Positions 34,932 through 43,022 of a stretch of DNA of 64,000 bases are shown piece after piece. Below the pieces are notes generated by a model that had not been told where the DNA came from, did no database searches, and saw nothing but the letters and a program-made list of their open reading frames with translations. Positions within the stretch are counted from its first letter, which is position 1. Each line of letters starts with the position of its first letter. Both the position numbers and the translations under genes were made by a program. The DNA is from Denitromonas iodatirespirans (GTDB taxonomy: Bacteria > Pseudomonadota > Gammaproteobacteria > Burkholderiales > Rhodocyclaceae), in assembly GCF_018524365.1 (NCBI RefSeq), contig NZ_JAEKFT010000021.1, positions 1 through 64,000 of the forward strand, written 5' to 3'.

Positions 34932-37900
34932 TCAGGCCGCGGTCTTGCTCGTCGGGATGTGGCGCAGCACCTGGGCCTCGCCCAGCGTGGCCTTGCCTTC
35001 GAAGCGGGCCACCAGCGTCTTCTGCTGCTGGCGGGCATGCTCGACATAGCGCTCGCGCACATGGCCGAAGCCGCGCATCTGGTCCGGCAGGTTGGCCAGC
35101 TCGACCGCCGTTTCGTGGTTGCTCGGCTTGAGGCCGGCCAGCACGGTGTCGATCAGCGCTTCGTACTCGGCGATCAGCGCACGGTCCAGCTTGCGGTCGG
35201 CGCTGCGGGCGAAGGGGTCGAGCGCGCTGCCGCGCAGGTGGCGGAAGCGGGCCAGCAGGCGCATGGCCTTGAGCATCCACGGGCCGTAGCTGCGCTTCTT
35301 GAGATGACCGGTGGCGGCATCCTTGTCGGCCAGCAGCGGCGGGGCCAGGTGGAAGACGAGCTTGTAGTCGCCTTCGAACTGGTCTTCGACACGCTGGAGG
35401 AAGTCGCTGTCGGTGTACAGGCGGGCCACTTCGTACTCGTCCTTGTAGGCGAGCAGCTTGTAGTAGCCGCGGGCGACGGCTTCGGTCAGCAGCGTGATGC
35501 CCGGCGACACCGCCTCTTCGGCCTTGCGCACCTTGTTCACAAGCGCCAGGTAGCGCTCGGCATAGGCCGCGTTCTGGTAGGCAGTGAGCTGTTCCTTGCG
35601 ACGCTTGATCACCTCGTCGACCGTGGTCGACAGCTGGTGGTGCGCCGGCACATGCGCGGGCTGGGCGGCCTTGGCGACCATGGCCATATCCACGGCCGCG
35701 GCACGGCCCCACTGGAAGGCGGTGATGTTGGCCTTGACCGCCGCGCCGTTGATCTCGATGGCGCGCACGATGGCCTCGCGGGTCAGCGGCACCAGGCCCT
35801 TCTGCCAGGCGTAGCCGAGCATGAACAGGTTGGTGGCGATGGCGTCGCCCATGATGGTGGTGGCCAGGTGCGAGGCGTTCAGGAAGTCGGCATGGTCTTC
35901 ACCGACCGCGTCGGCGATGCGCGCTTCCATGCCGTCCTGCGGGAACTGCGGGTCGGGGTACTTCTGCACGTCGCCACTGCGCGCCTGGGCGGCAAAGCCG
36001 CGCACGAAGTCACTGGTGTTGCTCTTGTCGCTGTTGATCACCACGCGGGTGTGCCCGGCGCGCATCTTGGCGATGGACTCGTCCGAGGCGGTCACCACCA
36101 GATCGCAACCGATCACGGCGTTGGCCTCGCCGGCCGCCACACGCGCCGCGTAGAGCGACTCGGGCTTGTCGGCAATGCGCACATGCGACCACACCGCCCC
36201 GCCCTTCTGCGCCAGACCGGCCATGTCGAGCACCGACACCCCCTTGCCTTCGAGGTGCGCCGCCATGCCCAGCAGCGCGCCGATGGTCACCACGCCGGTG
36301 CCACCGACGCCGGTGATCAGCAGGCCCCAAGGCGCCGCCGTGCCCGGCAGCACCGGCTCGGGCAGCTTGGCGAACATCGTCTCGGCCGGGGTTGCGGCCT
36401 TGCCTTTCTTGAGCGCGCCGCCTTCGATGGTGACGAAGCTCGGGCAGAAGCCCTTGAGGCAGGAGAAGTCCTTGTTGCAGGACGACTGGTCGATGGTGCG
36501 CTTGCGGCCGAACTCGGTCTCGACCGGCATCACCGACATGCAGTTGGATTTCTCCGAGCAGTCGCCGCAGCCTTCGCACACCAGGTCGTTGATGACCACG
36601 CGCTTGGCCGGATCGGGGAATTTGCCGCGCTTGCGGCGGCGGCGCTTTTCGGCCGCGCAGGTCTGGTCGTAGATGATCGCGGTCACGCCGGCGATCTCGC
36701 GCAGCTCGCGCTGCACGGCGTCCAGCTCGTCGCGATGGCGGATCGGGGTGTGGTGCGGCAGGCCGACGTCGCCGGCGTACTTCTCGGGCTGGTCGGTGAC
36801 CACCACCAGGTTGTGGATGCCCTCGGCCGCCAGCTGGCGGGCGATGATCGGCACCGAGAGCTGGCCGTCGTGCGGCTGGCCGCCGGTCATGGCGACCGCG
36901 TCGTTGTAGAGGATCTTGTAGGTGATGTTCACACCCGCGGCGATCGACTGGCGGATCGCCAGCAGGCCGGAGTGCATGTAGGTGCCGTCACCCAGGTTGG
37001 CGAACACATGCCGGGTTTCGGTAAACGGCGCCTGGCCGACCCAGGGTACGCCCTCGCCGCCCATCTGGCAGAAGGTCTGGGTCGATTCGGGCGACAGCCA
37101 GGTGGCCATGTAGTGGCAGCCGATGCCGGCCAGCGCCTTGGAGCCTTCGGGCACCTTGGTCGAGGAGTTGTGCGGGCAGCCCGAGCAGTAGTGCGGAATG
37201 CGCGCGATGGCGCGGTTCGGCTTGGCCAGCGCCGCCTCCTTGGCTTCGAGGAAGGCCAGGCGCGCGGCGATGCGCTCGGAGGTGTAGTGGCGGGCGATGC
37301 GCGCGGCGATGACACGGGCGATCATCGCCGGGGTCAGCTCGCCGGCCGCCGGCAGCAGCCATTCGCTGTGCGGCAGCGACCACTCGCCCTTCTCGTCGAA
37401 CTTGCCGATCACGCGCGGGCGGGCCGACTCGCTCCAGTTGTAGAGCTCTTCCTTGATCTGGTATTCGAGGAACTGGCGCTTCTCTTCGATCACCAGAATC
37501 TCTTCGAGCCCCTCGGCGAACTCGCGCACGCCTTCCGCTTCGAGCGGCCAGACCATGCCGACCTTGTACAGGCGCAGGCCGATCTTGGCGGCCACGGCGT
37601 CATCGATGCCCAGGTCTTCCAGCGCCTGGCGCACGTCGAGGTAGCTCTTGCCGCTGGTGACGATGCCCAGGCGCGGGGTCGGGCTGTCGATGACGACCTT
37701 GTTGAGTTTATTGGCGCGGCAATAGGCCAGCGCGGCATACAGCTTGTGATGCAGCAGGCGCTTTTCCTGCACCAGCGGGGGATCGGGCCAGCGGATGTTG
37801 AGGCCGTCGGCCGGGATCGGGAAATCGGTCGGGATGACGGTCTCGACGGCGAAGGGATCGACGTTCACCGAGGCGGAGGTCTCGACGGTATCTGCGAGAG

Positions 37901-38531
37901 CCTTGAAGGCCACCCAACAGCCGGAGTAGCGCGACATGGCAAAGCCATGGATGCCCATGTCCAGGTACTCCTGGATGTCGGCCGGGGCCAGCACCGGCAT
38001 CATCAGCGCCTTGAACACATGCTCGGTCTGGTGCGGCAGGGTCGAGGACTTGGCGGCATGGTCATCGCCGGCAATGGCCAGCACGCCGCCGAACTTCGAG
38101 GTGCCCGCCGCGTTGGCATGGCGGAACACGTCGCCCGTGCGGTCCACGCCCGGGCCCTTGCCGTACCACATGGCGAACACGCCATCGTACTTGGCGTTCG
38201 GGTCGAGATTGACCTGCTGGGTGCCCCACACCGCGGTGGCGGCGAGGTCTTCGTTGATACCGGCCTGGAACGTGATGTGGTTCGGTTCGAGGAATTTCTT
38301 CGCCCGCCAGAACTCATGGTCCACGTTGCCCAAGGGCGATCCGCGGTAGCCGCTGACGAAGCCGGCGGTGTTCAGCCCTGCGCGCTCGTCACGGGCCCGT
38401 TGCATCATGGGCAGGCGCACCAGCGCCTGGGTACCGTTCAAATAGACGCGGCCGCTGGGCAGCGTATATTTGTCGTTCAAAGTCACTTCGCGCAATGCGA
38501 CCGCTTCTGCATCCTTGTGGGGTGCGTTCAT
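34932..38531 (-). CDS. Fused indolepyruvate/2-keto-acid ferredoxin oxidoreductase
   Basis: The 1199-residue protein is the single-chain form of IorA/IorB. Residues 1-about 690 hold the pyrimidine and thiamine-diphosphate domains (FVSGYRGSPLGNVDHEFW, PHYCSGCPHNSSTKVPEG, GDGTYMHSGLLAIRQS). A ferredoxin-like insert has CEGCGDCSEKSNC and later CLKGFCPSF cysteines for Fe-S clusters. The C-terminal gamma domain carries ITGVGGTGVVTIGALLGMAAH and AQKGGAVWSHVRI. It oxidatively decarboxylates aryl- or branched 2-oxo acids to acyl-CoA, reducing ferredoxin. GGAGGAGACGGTCG precedes the ATG. It is divergent from a LysR gene and upstream of the dehydrogenase. Confidence 0.93.
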   Translation of the reverse strand: MNAPHKDAEAVALREVTLNDKYTLPSGRVYLNGTQALVRLPMMQRARDERAGLNTAGFVSGYRGSPLGNVDHEFWRAKKFLEPNHITFQAGINEDLAATAVWGTQQVNLDPNAKYDGVFAMWYGKGPGVDRTGDVFRHANAAGTSKFGGVLAIAGDDHAAKSSTLPHQTEHVFKALMMPVLAPADIQEYLDMGIHGFAMSRYSGCWVAFKALADTVETSASVNVDPFAVETVIPTDFPIPADGLNIRWPDPPLVQEKRLLHHKLYAALAYCRANKLNKVVIDSPTPRLGIVTSGKSYLDVRQALEDLGIDDAVAAKIGLRLYKVGMVWPLEAEGVREFAEGLEEILVIEEKRQFLEYQIKEELYNWSESARPRVIGKFDEKGEWSLPHSEWLLPAAGELTPAMIARVIAARIARHYTSERIAARLAFLEAKEAALAKPNRAIARIPHYCSGCPHNSSTKVPEGSKALAGIGCHYMATWLSPESTQTFCQMGGEGVPWVGQAPFTETRHVFANLGDGTYMHSGLLAIRQSIAAGVNITYKILYNDAVAMTGGQPHDGQLSVPIIARQLAAEGIHNLVVVTDQPEKYAGDVGLPHHTPIRHRDELDAVQRELREIAGVTAIIYDQTCAAEKRRRRKRGKFPDPAKRVVINDLVCEGCGDCSEKSNCMSVMPVETEFGRKRTIDQSSCNKDFSCLKGFCPSFVTIEGGALKKGKAATPAETMFAKLPEPVLPGTAAPWGLLITGVGGTGVVTIGALLGMAAHLEGKGVSVLDMAGLAQKGGAVWSHVRIADKPESLYAARVAAGEANAVIGCDLVVTASDESIAKMRAGHTRVVINSDKSNTSDFVRGFAAQARSGDVQKYPDPQFPQDGMEARIADAVGEDHADFLNASHLATTIMGDAIATNLFMLGYAWQKGLVPLTREAIVRAIEINGAAVKANITAFQWGRAAAVDMAMVAKAAQPAHVPAHHQLSTTVDEVIKRRKEQLTAYQNAAYAERYLALVNKVRKAEEAVSPGITLLTEAVARGYYKLLAYKDEYEVARLYTDSDFLQRVEDQFEGDYKLVFHLAPPLLADKDAATGHLKKRSYGPWMLKAMRLLARFRHLRGSALDPFARSADRKLDRALIAEYEALIDTVLAGLKPSNHETAVELANLPDQMRGFGHVRERYVEHARQQQKTLVARFEGKATLGEAQVLRHIPTSKTAA

Positions 38532-38571
38532 CGACCGTCTCCTCCATCGTGTGGTCAGGGTCTTTATGTCG

Positions 38572-38604
38572 TTTCGCGAAATGATAGGAAGTCGATCGGC
38601 TATC
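38572..38604. promoter_or_regulatory. Candidate LysR-type operator region
   Basis: The 113-base gap between the divergent oxidoreductase and LysR genes contains the perfect palindrome TTTCGCGAAA (38572-38581) and GATAG-N12-CTATC (38583-38604), the latter resembling the T-N11-A/CTAT sites used by LysR regulators. The region next to the LysR gene is AT-rich, as expected for its promoter. Assignment is by form and position only. Confidence 0.4.
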
Positions 38605-38644
38605 GTAAAATCACAAGAATTCTATTCCGGTATCAAAAAAACGA

Positions 38645-39550
38645 ATGGCAAGTGAGATCACGCTCCGCCAGCTGCGCTACTTCACCGCCGCCGCCGAAAC
38701 CGGCCAGTTCTCGATGGCCGCGGCCAAGATGTTCGTCTCGCAGTCAGCCATCACCAACGCCATCCTGCTGCTCGAAGAGCGCCTCGGCGTGAAGCTGTTC
38801 GAGCGCCAGCCGCATGGCGTGGTGCTCACCGCCGAGGGCCACCGCTTCTACCAGCACGCGGGCAACATCCTCGACTCGGTGCAGGACGCCCTGCGCGAGC
38901 CGCGCTTCAGTGCCGACCACCTCACCGGCAGCATCCGCATCGCCGCCACCTACACCGTGCTCGGCTACTTCCTGCCACCGCTGTTCTCGCGCTTTCGCGC
39001 CACCTATCCGGATGTCGATCTCGACCTGCACGACATGAGCCGGCTCGAGGTCGAAGCCGCGGTCGAGGCCGGCGAGCTGGAGCTGGGCGTGGTGGTGCTG
39101 TCCAATGTCGAAAACCCGGCGCGCTTCGGCCACCATGTGCTGATGCGCTCGCGCCGCCAGCTGTGGGCCGCCGCCGGCCACCCGGTGCTGCAGACGCCCT
39201 ACCCCTCGCTGGCCGACATCGCCGAGCATCCCTACATATTGCTCACCGTCGATGGCGGCGAGGAATCCAACCGCCGCTTCTGGCGCGACAACGGCCTGGA
39301 GCCGCGCGTGGCCTTCCGCACCAGCGTGATGGAAGCGGTGCGCGGCATGGTGGCGCACGGCTTCGGCGTCACCATCCTCAGCGACATGGCCTATCGGCCG
39401 TGGTCGCTGGAGGGCAAGAAGATCGAAGCGCGCCCCATCCTCGACGCCGTGCCGCACATGGAAGTCGGCCTGATCTGGCCCAAGGACGCCAAGCTGTCTG
39501 AACCGGCCGAGGCACTGCGCCAGTTCCTGATCCAGGCCTGCGGCAGCTGA
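38645..39550 (+). CDS. LysR family transcriptional regulator
   Basis: The 301-residue protein has an N-terminal winged helix (LRQLRYFTAAAETGQFSMAA ... SQSAITNAILLLEERLGVKLFERQPHGVVLT, residues 5-65) and a two-lobed effector domain (residues 90-300, starting SGSIRIAATYTVLGYF-like). It is transcribed away from the 2-keto-acid oxidoreductase gene, the usual position for a LysR protein that controls its neighbour; the inducer may be an amino acid or its 2-oxo acid. The short untranslated stretch before the ATG has no strong SD (AAAAAAACGA). Confidence 0.93.
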   Translation: MASEITLRQLRYFTAAAETGQFSMAAAKMFVSQSAITNAILLLEERLGVKLFERQPHGVVLTAEGHRFYQHAGNILDSVQDALREPRFSADHLTGSIRIAATYTVLGYFLPPLFSRFRATYPDVDLDLHDMSRLEVEAAVEAGELELGVVVLSNVENPARFGHHVLMRSRRQLWAAAGHPVLQTPYPSLADIAEHPYILLTVDGGEESNRRFWRDNGLEPRVAFRTSVMEAVRGMVAHGFGVTILSDMAYRPWSLEGKKIEARPILDAVPHMEVGLIWPKDAKLSEPAEALRQFLIQACGS

Positions 39551-39571
39551 TCCGGGCGAATCACCGCCCCA

Positions 39572-39621
39572 CCGTAGGGCCGGCTTCAGCCGGCCATGGC
39601 GGGTTGAAACCCGCCCTACGG
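39572..39621. repeat. Double palindrome between convergent genes (family C)
   Basis: CCGTAGGGCCGGCTTCAGCC then GGCC, followed by GGCGGGTTGAAACCCGCC and CTACGG: each half is a hairpin, and the outer CCGTAGGG/CCCTACGG ends also pair. It separates the LysR gene from the convergent cytochrome b gene. Confidence 0.6.
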
Positions 39622-39630
39622 AGGGACGCA

Positions 39631-40926
39631 TCACCGCATCTCGAACGCCTCCTGATGGAAGCGCACCCGCCAGCGGCCGAGCTGCTTGCGCAAGGCGGCC
39701 CCGAAGGCCTTCGGGCCGCAGAACCACACGTCGGCCGCGCCGTTCACCTTCAGTTGCCCGGCGCTCAGCGGTGCTTCGCGATCCGTGCTGATCACTGTCA
39801 GACGCACCGCCGGCAGGCGTTCGCACAGCGCGGTCACACGAGCCACCAACGGGTCGGTGTCGCGGTTGCGCACGCAGTAATACAGGTCGGCCGCGGGCGC
39901 TGTCTCGGGCCTAGCCTGCAGGCGCTCCAGCCAGGCCAGGAAGGGCGTGACGCCCACCCCCGCCGCCACCCAGATCTGGCGCGCACCGCTGCGGGCACGG
40001 CGATAGTCGAAGCAGCCATACGGCCCCTCGACCGTCACCGCCTGCCCCGGTTGCACCCGGCGGGCCAGCGACTCGGTGTAGTCGCCCAGCGCCTTGATCT
40101 CGAAGCGCAGCCGCCCGTCGCCGGTGTCGGCGCTGGCAATGGTGAAGGGGTGCGGCCCTTCGAAGCGATCGAAGTTGAGGAAGACGAACTGCCCCGCCCG
40201 GTGCCCCGGCCAGCGCGGCAGCTGGCACACCACTTCGGTCAGCCCGGGGGCCGGCGTCGTCACCGCTTCGACGGTGCCGGCATGGCGGCGTCGCTGGCCG
40301 ATGCGGCCGAGCAGCGCCATCAGCGCCGCGACCGAGCCGGCGGCGCCCATCGCTGCCAGCAGCCAGCCCACCGGTTGCGACCAATAGACCACCGGCGCCA
40401 GGAAGGCAGCATGGATCGCCAGCATCAGGTAGAGCACCGGCATGGCCTTGTGCAGGTAGCGCCACAGGTGGAAGGGGAAGCGCTTCCACAGCGTCAGCAC
40501 CAGCATCGCCAGCAGCGCGTAGATGGCCCATTCGCCGAGTTCTTCGGCCATGTCGCGCAGCGCCTCGAAGACGCCGTCACCGTGTTCCTTGGGTAGCCGT
40601 CCGGCGCGGCCCCACAGCGCCTTGATGATGTCGTCGGACATCTCCACCATCCAGTGCAGCGCGGCGAAGCCGATGGCCAGGATGCCGGCCCACTTGTGGG
40701 TGCGGTACATCTTGTCGAGCCCGCCGAAGGCGCGCTCCAGCCACGCCGGGCGGGTCGCCAGCACCATCACCAGCGACATCAGCGAGAAGGCCCACAGGCC
40801 GGTGAGATACAGCGCCTGGTGACGCAGCATCCACGGCAGGCTGCCGGCGCCCTGGGCCGGCTCGGCGCCGGCCAGGGTCCAGATCAGGCCGACGCCGGCG
40901 ATATAGAGGGCGAGAAAGGTTTTCAT
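39631..40926 (-). CDS. Ferric-reductase-like transmembrane flavocytochrome b
   Basis: The 431-residue protein has about six N-terminal spans with histidines for two b-hemes (HKWAGILAIGFAALHW, KAMPVLYLMLAIHAAF), as in the FRE/NOX family, then a cytoplasmic ferredoxin-NADP reductase module: GPHPFTIASADTGDG (FAD), VEGPYGCFDY, AAGVGVTPFLAWLERLQ (NAD(P)H) and VWFCGPKAFG. It would pass electrons from NAD(P)H or flavin across the membrane to periplasmic acceptors, here presumably the diheme cytochrome and SHP encoded just upstream in the same operon. The true start is ATG 40926. Confidence 0.9.
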   Translation of the reverse strand: MKTFLALYIAGVGLIWTLAGAEPAQGAGSLPWMLRHQALYLTGLWAFSLMSLVMVLATRPAWLERAFGGLDKMYRTHKWAGILAIGFAALHWMVEMSDDIIKALWGRAGRLPKEHGDGVFEALRDMAEELGEWAIYALLAMLVLTLWKRFPFHLWRYLHKAMPVLYLMLAIHAAFLAPVVYWSQPVGWLLAAMGAAGSVAALMALLGRIGQRRRHAGTVEAVTTPAPGLTEVVCQLPRWPGHRAGQFVFLNFDRFEGPHPFTIASADTGDGRLRFEIKALGDYTESLARRVQPGQAVTVEGPYGCFDYRRARSGARQIWVAAGVGVTPFLAWLERLQARPETAPAADLYYCVRNRDTDPLVARVTALCERLPAVRLTVISTDREAPLSAGQLKVNGAADVWFCGPKAFGAALRKQLGRWRVRFHQEAFEMR

Positions 40927-40973
40927 GACATTCGCCTCGTTCAATATCAGGTTACGCCCCGCGCAGCGGGGGC

Positions 40974-41468
40974 TCAATCGTCTTCGAAATAGCCGCGCTC
41001 GGCATCCACATGGCAGGCCACGCAATTGGCCTTGCTGGCCACCTCCTTGCGCGTCCAGTCACTGCGCGCCACTTCGCGGTGCTCGCGCACCCACTTGGGC
41101 AACTCGGTGATGCGCTGCGGCGCGGCCGCGGCGGAAACCCCGCGCAACCAGCGGTGCATGCCGCCATTGCCGGCGCTGTCGGCGGCATGGGCCATCAGAT
41201 AGGTGTTGATCTGTCTGGCCGTGGCCGCATCGACACTGGCGTCATCCCCGAAGTGATTGTCCAGCTCGCCCATCACCTTCTGCCACGAGCGCGCCGGCAG
41301 CAGCCCGGCCGGAAAGGCCATGTGGCAGCCGCCGCACTCCTGGCGGGTCAGCGGATCGGTCACCGGCGGAAAGAACTCGTCGCTGCCGGCTTTCGCTCGG
41401 CTCAGCATCACAGCGCCGGCGGCAAACAGCACGGCGCCCACAACGATCGATCGAATCACGGTAGTCAT
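40974..41468 (-). CDS. Diheme cytochrome c (DHC type)
   Basis: The 164-residue protein has an N-terminal signal/anchor (IRSIVVGAVLFAAGAVML) and two c-heme sites, C45-G-G-C-H49 and C149-V-A-C-H153, separated by about 100 residues as in DHC of Rhodobacter and Shewanella. A GMHRWLRG segment and further His may give axial ligands. In those organisms DHC is the electron donor to SHP and is encoded with it and a cytochrome b. The order SHP-DHC-cytochrome b with short gaps (15 and 47 bases) is the same here. Confidence 0.9.
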   Translation of the reverse strand: MTTVIRSIVVGAVLFAAGAVMLSRAKAGSDEFFPPVTDPLTRQECGGCHMAFPAGLLPARSWQKVMGELDNHFGDDASVDAATARQINTYLMAHAADSAGNGGMHRWLRGVSAAAAPQRITELPKWVREHREVARSDWTRKEVASKANCVACHVDAERGYFEDD

Positions 41469-41483
41469 CTCGGTCTCCCCGAC

Positions 41484-41900
41484 TCATTGGGTCATCATGA
41501 AGGCGAGCCAGTCGCCCTTCTCGCGGGCAGTGCATTCGCGCCCGAGCACTTCGCGGCAGTTGCGGCGGAACCATTTCTCGACCTTGGCCGGCTCGGTGTA
41601 GCGCGTCGGCGCAACCGACACCGCCACCGGATCGATGGCCTTGCCGACCGGGGTGCGGCCCGCGGCGCGGGTTTTGTCACCATGGCAACTCGTGCAACTG
41701 GACGTATCCGGCTTGCCGCCGCCATGGCGGTCGCGATACAGCGCCTCGCCGCGGGTGGCCGAAAAACCGCCGAAGGCCGCGTCGTCCGCCTTGGCCTGTG
41801 CGGCATAGCCGGCGAGAATGTCGTCGCGGGGCGCGGCGTTGGCCGCCGGCATCGCGGCCAGGGCGGCCAGGAACATCACGATCAGGGGTCGCTGCATCAT
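41484..41900 (-). CDS. shp: SHP-type monoheme cytochrome c (DUF1924)
   Basis: The 138-residue product has a signal peptide (cleavage near ANA-AP), one heme motif C69-T-S-C-H73 and the C-terminal block FRRNCREVLGREC. In sphaeroides heme protein an Asn is the sixth heme ligand and is released on reduction, letting O2 or NO bind; N114 beside C115, with C123 able to form the neighbouring disulfide, matches that feature. AAGGAGACG precedes the double ATG at 41900/41897. First gene of the SHP-DHC-cytochrome b operon. Confidence 0.88.
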   Translation of the reverse strand: MMQRPLIVMFLAALAAMPAANAAPRDDILAGYAAQAKADDAAFGGFSATRGEALYRDRHGGGKPDTSSCTSCHGDKTRAAGRTPVGKAIDPVAVSVAPTRYTEPAKVEKWFRRNCREVLGRECTAREKGDWLAFMMTQ

Positions 41901-41955
41901 CGTCTCCTTGAGGCATGCACGGGATTCGTCATGGCTTGCAGTGTGCGCAGCGGCA

Positions 41956-41996
41956 CCTGAATCGATCCTGAAGCCCGCATTCATCCGCCGTTCAGC
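41956..41996. promoter_or_regulatory. Two 6-N5-6 direct repeats, candidate response-regulator boxes
   Basis: CCTGAA-TCGAT-CCTGAA (41956-41972) and TTCATC-CGCCG-TTCAGC (41980-41996) each repeat a hexamer with an 11-bp period, in opposite orientation to one another. This spacing is that of OmpR/PmrA-family boxes. They lie in the 139-base gap between the divergent SHP operon and the PepSY-regulator-kinase operon. Confidence 0.5.
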
Positions 41997-42039
41997 TTCA
42001 CCGGGGTAGAAAATGGGCATATCGACACGGAGACCCGCC

Positions 42040-42360
42040 ATGAGACACCGGCGCTGGACACCTGCCCTGCTGCTGAGCTTTGCGCTGATCGCCCCTGCCC
42101 TGGCCGACAGCGACCATGACCGCGCCCGCCGCGCCCTCGACGCCGGCCAGGTGCTGCCGCTGCCGGCCATCCTGACGCGGGTCGCGCAGGACTATCCGGG
42201 CAAGGTGCTGGAAGTCGAACTGGAGGACGAAGACATGCGCTGGATCTACGAGATCAAGCTGGTGCAGCCCGACGGCCGGCTGCTCAAGCTCGAGGTGGAC
42301 GCCGCCGACGCCCGCATCCTGAAAGTGCGGGGCAAGCGCCACGAACGGAGTCACCGCTGA
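42040..42360 (+). CDS. Exported PepSY domain protein
   Basis: The 106-residue protein has a signal peptide (RRWTPALLLSFALIAPALAD) and a single PepSY domain: ALDAGQVLPLPAILTRVAQDYPGKVLEVELEDED, then WIYEIKLVQPDGRLLKLEVDAADARILKV. Small PepSY proteins commonly sit before two-component genes and may modulate sensing in the periplasm. ATG 42040 is preceded by CACGGAG. Its stop overlaps the response regulator start (TGATG). Confidence 0.9.
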   Translation: MRHRRWTPALLLSFALIAPALADSDHDRARRALDAGQVLPLPAILTRVAQDYPGKVLEVELEDEDMRWIYEIKLVQPDGRLLKLEVDAADARILKVRGKRHERSHR

Positions 42361-43022
42361 TGCGCATCCTCGTGGTCGAAGACGAACCCACCCTCGCCGG
42401 CCAGCTGGCCGATGCGCTGACCGACGCCGGCTACGCGGTCGACCGCGCCGACAACGGCCTCGACGCGCACTTTCTCGGCGATACCGAGCCCTTCGACGCC
42501 GTGGTGCTCGACCTCGGCCTGCCGCAGATGGACGGCCTCACCGTGCTCGGCAAATGGCGCAGCGCCGGGCGCACGATGCCGGTGCTGATCCTCACCGCGC
42601 GCGACGACTGGCACCAGAAGGTGGCCGGCATCGACGCCGGCGCCGACGATTACCTCACCAAGCCCTTCCACATGGCCGAATTGCTGGCCCGCCTGCGCGC
42701 CCTCATCCGCCGCGCCGGCGGCCATGCCAGCGCGCTGCTCGCCTGCGGCCCGCTGAGCCTCGACACCCGCAGCGGCCAGCTCACCGACGACGGCCGGCCG
42801 GTCTCGCTCACCAGCCACGAATACCGCCTGCTGGCCTACTTCATGCACCACCCGGGCAAGGTCATCTCGCGCACCGAGCTGACCGAACACCTCTACGCGC
42901 AGGACTTCGACCGCGACTCCAACACCATCGAAGTCTTCGTCGGCCGCCTGCGCAAGAAGCTGCCCGAGGGCATGATCGAGACCGTGCGCGGCCTCGGCTA
43001 CCGGCTGGTCGCGCCGGCATGA
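42360..43022 (+). CDS. OmpR/PhoP-family response regulator
   Basis: The 220-residue protein has a receiver domain with acidic pocket E7/D8, phospho-acceptor D51 in VVLDLGLPQMDG and K101 in DDYLTKPF, and a C-terminal winged helix (RPVSLTSHEYRLLAYFMHHP ... SNTIEVFVGRLRKKL ... TVRGLGYRL). It overlaps the PepSY gene upstream and the kinase gene downstream (ATGA), so the three are co-translated. It likely regulates its own operon and the divergent cytochrome operon. Confidence 0.95.
   Translation: MRILVVEDEPTLAGQLADALTDAGYAVDRADNGLDAHFLGDTEPFDAVVLDLGLPQMDGLTVLGKWRSAGRTMPVLILTARDDWHQKVAGIDAGADDYLTKPFHMAELLARLRALIRRAGGHASALLACGPLSLDTRSGQLTDDGRPVSLTSHEYRLLAYFMHHPGKVISRTELTEHLYAQDFDRDSNTIEVFVGRLRKKLPEGMIETVRGLGYRLVAPA

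Noticed and set aside
34845-38792. A 1315-codon open frame on the plus strand opposite the keto-acid oxidoreductase gene
   Set aside because: It is the mirror of strong codon bias in the opposite strand: His/Gln/Arg/Gly-rich, no domain, no SD. The minus-strand frame matches a known family end to end.
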